Source: Sedimentibacter sp. zth1
Lineage (GTDB): Bacteria > Bacillota > Clostridia > Tissierellales > Sedimentibacteraceae
Assembly: GCF_017352195.1 (NCBI RefSeq)
Contig: NZ_CP071445.1
Coordinates: 2,790,001-2,854,000, forward strand
Direction: 5' to 3'
DNA: 64,000 nt
The notes below the pieces were generated by a model. The model was not told the origin of the DNA. It saw nothing but the letters and a program-made list of their open reading frames with translations, and did not search any database. Both the position numbers and the translations under genes were made by a program. Shown here one piece after another: positions 60,401 to 64,000 of the stretch; the first letter of the stretch is position 1; the number at the start of each line of letters is the position of its first letter.

Positions 60401-61704
60401 GTGTAAGTTATAGAAACAATGAACGTTATGTAGAAGAGTTCAGTGTGGAAGATTTAGAGGTAACAAAAGGAAAGCTTAGCATTAATTCAAAAGGTGCTTA
60501 TGTAATTACAGGTGGTGCAGGTGGTATAGGTTTATTTTATGCTGGTTGCTTAGCTGAAATTAATAATAATATTAATATTGCTTTAATTGGTAGAAGTAAT
60601 AATTATTTATGTAATGCTGTAAAGGTTGAAAAAATCAGTAATATTAAGAAATTAGGGGCGGATATTCGTTTTTATCAGGGAGATGTAAGTAATAAAAATC
60701 AGGTAAATCAGATATTTGAACAGATAAAAACTGATTTTGGTCATATTAATGGAGTCATTCATGCTGCCGGAAATGCAAGTGCTGAAATTATTGCTACAAG
60801 GAAAGAATCAGATTTTCTTGATGTAATTAATCCAAAATTTTCTGGAACGATTAATGTGTTCAATGAGATTATTAGAGAAAATGTTGATTTTTTTGTATTA
60901 TGCTCATCAGGGTGTACTCTTACTGGAGAGGCATCTCAAGCAGATTATGTTGCAGCAAATTCATTTTTAGATGCTTTTACATATTATACAAATCAAAATA
61001 ATGTTAAAACACATTGTATCAATTTTAGCTCTTGGAAAAGTGAAGGAATGTCTGTTAGATTTGGAATTAACAATGATTTATTCTTTAAAGCATTAGATAA
61101 CAATGATGCAAGGTCAGCATTAATAGAAGTAATAAATTCAGGAATTCAAAGATGCTTTGTAGGTAAGCTTAATGTAAAATATTTTGTTGAAAATGATATT
61201 GACATATCAAGTCTTCCGTTTGAAATATCTAAAGAAATAAAGGGTAGTATTCCTATTGGGGTTGGGAAAAACAAAATTGAATTTGTTCCGCAAAAGACTA
61301 CTTCTATGAAAAAATCAGTTAACACTGTGTTAGAAGGTAAGAAAAAAGGTAAAAATACATATACGGATACAGAGTGTGAAATAGCGAGGTTATTTAGTGA
61401 GGTTTTAGGTTTTGAAACAGTCAATATTTATGATAATTTCTTTGAAATTGGTGGGGATTCCATCTTGCTCAGTAGATTGCATGGAAAGATAGATGAAATA
61501 TATCCAGGAGAAATTAAGCTTATGGATTTATTTAATTATACATCTGTTAATAAGATTGCAGATTTCATATCTAATAAAGAAAACGATAATAACGATACAC
61601 AAGAAGTATTGCCAGAAGTTGATGATAATATGGATAGTATGATTAACCAGTTTGAAAATGACGAGATATCTATAGATGAAATGCTAAATATGTTGGATAA
61701 TTAG
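54424..61704 (+). CDS. Polyketide synthase, two modules KS-KR-ACP-KS-KR-ACP, no AT
   Basis: A 2426-residue bimodular PKS. KS1 28-450 with Cys196 (DTTCASSL), EMHGTATKLGD and NMGHLYEA; KS linker to ~604; KR1 ~615-1072; ACP ~1104-1178 (MGADSL); KS2 1200-1628 with Cys1374 (DTACSSSL), EVHGTGT and NYGHMSEG; linker to ~1796; KR2 ~1808-2243 with intact TGGAGGIG near 2029, SSG and QADYVAAN; ACP ~2315-2386 (IGGDSI); acidic C-terminal docking-like tail (DEISIDEMLNMLDN). KR1 keeps SS and SAYLAAN but its cofactor motif is altered (VTSGTSIVTLA), so it may be inactive. No AT, DH or ER domain is seen. An AT supplied in trans is expected. It follows the hybrid synthase by 44 bases. Confidence 0.93.
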   Translation: MEHLYEKSISLNDIKEDIVNEDSVSKDVAVIGISINTASGNYKEFWVDIVNGHSMVNRIDGQRKADLDYYNMCCGKKVSYYDGAFIKEIDKFDYKFFNLTPKEAQLMDPCQRLFLENTIKAIEDAGYGNERLSETNTRIYIGYAGNIKDSYLNMLWKAQPDAVNMAIVNNMNGMIGGRIAYMLNTHGIAEVIDTTCASSLVAVHEACESIINGNCSTAIVGSMRINMLPNDIEMSRIGVESKDYQTRTLDNDSDGFGEGDGVVTLVLKSLSAAKEDNDDIYAVLKGSAVSQGGKSMGVTVTNPQVLSNTIKKAVSCANIDGESIGMVEMHGTATKLGDPIEIQGLSDEFETLTDKKGICAIGSVKSNMGHLYEASGIMGLVKTILAVKNKIIPPTINLVTPNVEIDFVNSPFYINTKAKKWETNGDKRVALVDSLGLNGTNCNVIVEEYLDENKKSSEIGKKFLVISARIETSLKNLIEEYVLFLKSENINLNDLCYTACIGRWHYEKRLFIEFSTKNDLIKKLEQANKCQINDEGIFFSNNINTDEKNIDSYPQDEYEKTKLKYLNGDKINWEKYFYNIECNIIHIPVYCFDSIRCWAEFRPVVNESRQEEKSPYLFRTTWSEAQYSKPNPMNDVLVIGFSNNKVQKYYDKYLDIGIKAEYIILSDKINESISNNLINHSARQVVFVFEGEEYKDEIVCYEKIKNTLVIISKIFDLINPKYFALIIDTCTDILGNEIIYKDCAAIATALKAVEKENRELNVKIVEKDEETSLDRICCEVFNNENNYIVFRNDKKYLMKIVKESKCENTEECYSSGTYLVTSGTSIVTLAVCEAIAKKYNNSNFVLLTRRLDEYDSNSDDNSVLNNYDKDISEYILKITSLGNRVIVKKTEICNLSSVKNTIDWLAENEIEPEYVIHGAGNGASFSFENSNIENISQVIDPKVKALININSILGDNVKAYILFSSVATIFSAPYQSAYLAANAYLNSFCQEQVNKGKKVLSINWSTWKEIGMAIKNNVAYDLIFKAMPTKTAQEYIDTILEQNIIGNIIVGEFNTSKVGQNLIKSSKINIEDGIVEFSENTKNYKYKSDNGEVELTGKNDDNYSKTEKQVAQVCKEVLGYTSINVYDNFFEMGADSLQIMNMHKQLSKLYPNKLEVTDMFAYSSANKLANYLCDNIISNNESSYLNDDELNNDGTEINDNDIAIIGIASKIPYASSVDDFFETLLQGECMVNELPKWRKKYLLDFMRFSKQNTSDVKFLKSAYLEDVDKFDYEFFNISPREACLMDPHHRIYLELAVQVIEDAGYSIENISGTNTGVFLGFATNIKDMYLRMIADMNKEDIADAIVGNTQAVMSGRISHNLNLKGVSMVVDTACSSSLTALETAMQYITNNKIEAALVGGIKLILMPVEDNDLFRIGMESLDGYTRTFNQTATGTSFGESAQMIMIKSLKNAIRDRDNIYGVIKSAAINQDANSSGITAPNPVSQKEVILKAWQDANLNPEDLSYVEVHGTGTKLGDNIEYRSLNDAFRKYTNKKAFCAVNSVKPNYGHMSEGSGLFGIIKGLMALKHEKIPKNILFQYPNMSIDMADSAMYFNTKNIEWKAENNKRKFALSNFGMSGTNAHIVIEEHNRNVNDIQIDSKMRILTISNKKEDGFYDAINKLYCYVRDNEVDFANLSYTLNLGRGHYNYRMAIVCSNINEFKDALQSYISTKKCKSYAYVGHIKVIPDDREYIYDYEISNSKKLEFSKKALNENDYDELAKLYIKGADIDFSRFYSNDKPYRISAPTYSFEKKSCWIKVPELFDIDENLYYSIKWIKKSPQIVCNNLRNSYLIFANEENIKSMKIVKEIKLTENVILVNKNDIEEKLNSVELLADFLRGIIDSNIDGIINLLPLNSCADEQDAMKSTMLLFRLVKALLDINYYSNLKLITISTNTYKVTDKENKYNPYGAITHGINRVIGLELLKVSSYAIDIDEFTSISNIIKEIKLDKKEYCVSYRNNERYVEEFSVEDLEVTKGKLSINSKGAYVITGGAGGIGLFYAGCLAEINNNINIALIGRSNNYLCNAVKVEKISNIKKLGADIRFYQGDVSNKNQVNQIFEQIKTDFGHINGVIHAAGNASAEIIATRKESDFLDVINPKFSGTINVFNEIIRENVDFFVLCSSGCTLTGEASQADYVAANSFLDAFTYYTNQNNVKTHCINFSSWKSEGMSVRFGINNDLFFKALDNNDARSALIEVINSGIQRCFVGKLNVKYFVENDIDISSLPFEISKEIKGSIPIGVGKNKIEFVPQKTTSMKKSVNTVLEGKKKGKNTYTDTECEIARLFSEVLGFETVNIYDNFFEIGGDSILLSRLHGKIDEIYPGEIKLMDLFNYTSVNKIADFISNKENDNNDTQEVLPEVDDNMDSMINQFENDEISIDEMLNMLDN

Positions 61705-61717
61705 GAGGTGAGTAGCT

Positions 61718-64000
61718 ATGAAAGATTTTAACAAATATGTTTTATCTGGAGTTAAGGACGGTAAAATTGATAAGGAATTATCTAAAGATTTAATAAACAT
61801 GTATAATGATAAAAACAAAAATGATGATGTCGCAGTTATTGGTATGGCGTATATTCTTCCTAATACTGATAGATACAATTTTTTAAGAAATTTATCAGAC
61901 AAGGTTGATTTTTCAAAGGAGTTGGATGATAAAAGAAAAGAACAGGTTAGGGATTATTATAACAGTACTAATAATGATGAGAAAATTGTTTTTTCAGAGG
62001 GTGCATTTTTACAAGATATAGATACTTTTGATTATAGGTTTTTTAAAATAACTCCAAGAGAAGCGATGATGATGGACCCAGCACAACGGAAATTTTTGGA
62101 GACTGCTTATCATGCATTGGAGGATGCCGGCTATTCTACACAAAGTGTTAAAGGAAGTAAAACAGGTGTTTATGTAGGGTATGCAACTTTTGTGCAAAGC
62201 AATTATGGACTAATGGCATATTCAGTGGATAAGTCTTTAATGTCAGATGGAATGGTTGGGAATATATCAGCATTAATGCCATCAAGGATATCATATTTTT
62301 TAGATTTGAAAGGGCCTAATATTTTAATTGACACTGCATGCTCATCTTCATTAACTGCTCTTAATCAAGCTTGTGAAGGGTTGAAAAATGACGATTGTGA
62401 TATGGCATTAGTTGGAGGTGTAAGATTAAATCTTTTGCCTGTTGAAAATGATTATATAAGTATTGGAGTACAATCCTCTGATAATATAACAAGAGCTTTT
62501 GATGAAACTTCTGACGGCACGGGTTTAGGTGAGGGAATTGGTGTTTTGGTAATAAAGCGTCTGTCAAAGGCAATAAAGGATAAAAATAGAATTCATGCTG
62601 TGATAAAATCAATAGCAATAAATCATGATGGAAATTCAATTGGAATTACTGCACCTAATGCAAATGCACAAACTGATGTTTTAGTTAATGCTTGGGAAAA
62701 GGCTGGGATAAATCCTGAAACGTTAGGGTTTATTCAGACACATGGTACTGGCACAAAACTTGGAGATACGTTAGAATTGCAAGGTATTTATAATGCTTTT
62801 AAAAAGTATACTGATAAAAAGCAAATTTGTGCTATTAGTAATGTTAAATCTAATATGGGACATTTATTTGAGGCGTCAGGTATGGTAAGTATTATTTCAA
62901 GCATTTTGTCATTGAAATACGGATGTTTGCTTCCAACAATTAATGTCAATAAACCAAGTAAGCAAATTGATTTTATAAATTCGCCGGTATATATAAATAC
63001 AAAGCTACGCAAATGGGAAACCAAGTTAGAAAGAAGATGTGGAGTAAGCTCATTTGGACTTGGTGGAACTAACTGTCATATTGTGTTAGAAGAACAGCCT
63101 AAAATAGTTGATGAAAATATATTAAGTGAAGATTTATATATGTTAGTTATATCAGCAAAATCTAAGGCTTCATTGGAGCGGCTTGTAAAACAATACATAG
63201 TTCGATTTTTTGAATTAAGTGAAGATGTGGCAAGATTATGTTATTCATCTCAAGTTGGGAGAACCCACTATAATTATAGATTAGCAGTTTTAGGTTCAAA
63301 TAAAAAGGATATTTATAATCAGCTGATAAAATATTCTAAGGGCGAAAAATCTGATAATATATTATACGGGGAACACAAAATTGTACCTGCTAATAAATCT
63401 GTAAGACAAGATAGTGAAATTACTCGTGAAGACATTATAAAAATGAATGAATTAGCTTTAAAATATATTCTTATTTATAAAAAATTATCTTCTGAAAAGA
63501 AAATACAAATATTCTATGAAATTGCAAAATCATATTCTAAAGGTGCTGATATTAGATTTGAAGATATGTATAACAGTAAATATGTAAAAACTTATTTACC
63601 ATTATATGAATTTGAGAACGAACATCTTTGGTTCCCAATGAAGGCTTCTAATTGTTACTCGCTAAAATGGGAAAAAGTTGATGGAATTATTTTTGCAAAC
63701 GATAGTTATTTATCTAATTATGTATATTTATATGTTGATAATAGTAAATGTAAAGAAGCAGTTGTGTCAGAAATTCTAAAAACTAAAGCAAATGTAATTG
63801 AGCAAAAAATATTAAATAAAAGTATAGATATTTTAAATGAAGATGTTAATGAGCTTGGATTTATTATTGATATAACGGGTATGAATAGCATAATTGATTG
63901 CAATACAGATAATATAAATAATTTCTATAATCAAATTAATAGTGTTTATTCTGTATTACAAAAGCTATGTAAAGAAACTTTTAATGGTAAAAAAATACAT
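61718..64000 (+). CDS. Polyketide synthase, KS and start of next domain (cut by window end)
   Basis: 761 residues are visible. Residues 1-33 form a docking-like helical start (DFNKYVLSGVKDGKIDKELS), as expected to meet the acidic tail of the previous PKS. The KS domain spans ~38-462 with Cys208 (DTACSSSL), QTHGTGTKLGD and NMGHLFEA. The linker ends near residue 648 with LPLYEFENEHLWF, again with no acyltransferase. The remaining ~110 residues resemble the structural half of a KR (YSLKWEKVDGIIFANDSY), still without the cofactor motif. AGGAGGTG seven bases before the ATG fixes the start. The cluster clearly continues to the right. Confidence 0.92.
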   Translation, partial: MKDFNKYVLSGVKDGKIDKELSKDLINMYNDKNKNDDVAVIGMAYILPNTDRYNFLRNLSDKVDFSKELDDKRKEQVRDYYNSTNNDEKIVFSEGAFLQDIDTFDYRFFKITPREAMMMDPAQRKFLETAYHALEDAGYSTQSVKGSKTGVYVGYATFVQSNYGLMAYSVDKSLMSDGMVGNISALMPSRISYFLDLKGPNILIDTACSSSLTALNQACEGLKNDDCDMALVGGVRLNLLPVENDYISIGVQSSDNITRAFDETSDGTGLGEGIGVLVIKRLSKAIKDKNRIHAVIKSIAINHDGNSIGITAPNANAQTDVLVNAWEKAGINPETLGFIQTHGTGTKLGDTLELQGIYNAFKKYTDKKQICAISNVKSNMGHLFEASGMVSIISSILSLKYGCLLPTINVNKPSKQIDFINSPVYINTKLRKWETKLERRCGVSSFGLGGTNCHIVLEEQPKIVDENILSEDLYMLVISAKSKASLERLVKQYIVRFFELSEDVARLCYSSQVGRTHYNYRLAVLGSNKKDIYNQLIKYSKGEKSDNILYGEHKIVPANKSVRQDSEITREDIIKMNELALKYILIYKKLSSEKKIQIFYEIAKSYSKGADIRFEDMYNSKYVKTYLPLYEFENEHLWFPMKASNCYSLKWEKVDGIIFANDSYLSNYVYLYVDNSKCKEAVVSEILKTKANVIEQKILNKSIDILNEDVNELGFIIDITGMNSIIDCNTDNINNFYNQINSVYSVLQKLCKETFNGKKIH

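Noticed and set aside
43418-64000. Acyltransferase, dehydratase, enoylreductase or thioesterase domains in the PKS proteins
   Set aside because: No GHSxG acyltransferase motif, DH HxxxGxxxxP motif or terminal thioesterase motif was found in the visible sequence; only KS, KR and carrier domains and linkers can be supported.
1-64000. tRNA, rRNA, riboswitch or CRISPR loci
   Set aside because: None seen on reading both strands; a tRNA or Rfam scan would settle this and was not possible here.

Overview
The window is low-GC, Clostridium-like DNA. This rests on AT-rich codon use, strong AGGAGG ribosome sites, a spore protein of the SspH type, a SigI/RsgI pair, an iron alcohol dehydrogenase and an anaerobic 2-hydroxyacyl-CoA dehydratase activase. 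I cannot name the species. All family names below come from reading motifs; no database search was run.

Layout. 1-4.5 kb (minus strand): a giant activase running off the left edge and a small membrane protein. 4.8-8.4 kb: a gene graveyard with remnants of a radical SAM enzyme, a GNAT acetyltransferase, two aminoglycoside-modifying-type enzymes, a cold-shock gene with a stop codon and a TetR regulator, plus one intact small gene (sspH). 8.2-11.7 kb and 26.6-30.1 kb: two copies of a ~3.45 kb segment. Each copy carries a phytoene-desaturase-like gene broken at the same codon junction by the same IS110-family insertion sequence. 12-18 kb: an alpha/beta hydrolase, an alcohol dehydrogenase, a formate/nitrite-type channel, an aquaporin and a CBS protein. 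19.9-25.8 kb: a secreted 957-residue repeat protein and a sigI-rsgI operon. A nearly identical promoter-like block lies upstream of each. Eight short elements bounded by AGGGACGGTT / AACCGTCCCT, remnants of a Y1 (RAYT-type) transposase, are scattered from 4.9 to 30.5 kb, all in one orientation.

31.3-64 kb: a biosynthetic gene cluster on the plus strand. A phosphopantetheinyl transferase is followed by an IS30-family element. Then comes one long co-directional run: acyl-CoA dehydrogenase, EtfB, EtfA, a MacB-like permease/ATPase/lipoprotein trio, a PvdE/SyrD-like exporter, a type II thioesterase, a 3653-residue FAAL/PKS/NRPS hybrid and two further PKS proteins, the last cut by the right edge. 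No acyltransferase domain is visible in any PKS module, so the line looks trans-AT. Domain reading suggests a fatty acid is activated and loaded, extended once, condensed with two amino acids (both A-domain pockets read as glycine-like), then extended by reducing PKS modules. The dehydrogenase with its own ETF pair would suit oxidation of a tethered acyl chain, but that role is inferred.

The strongest leads are this cluster with its embedded acyl-CoA dehydrogenase/ETF, and the SigI-type regulon linking an unusual RsgI to a secreted repeat protein.
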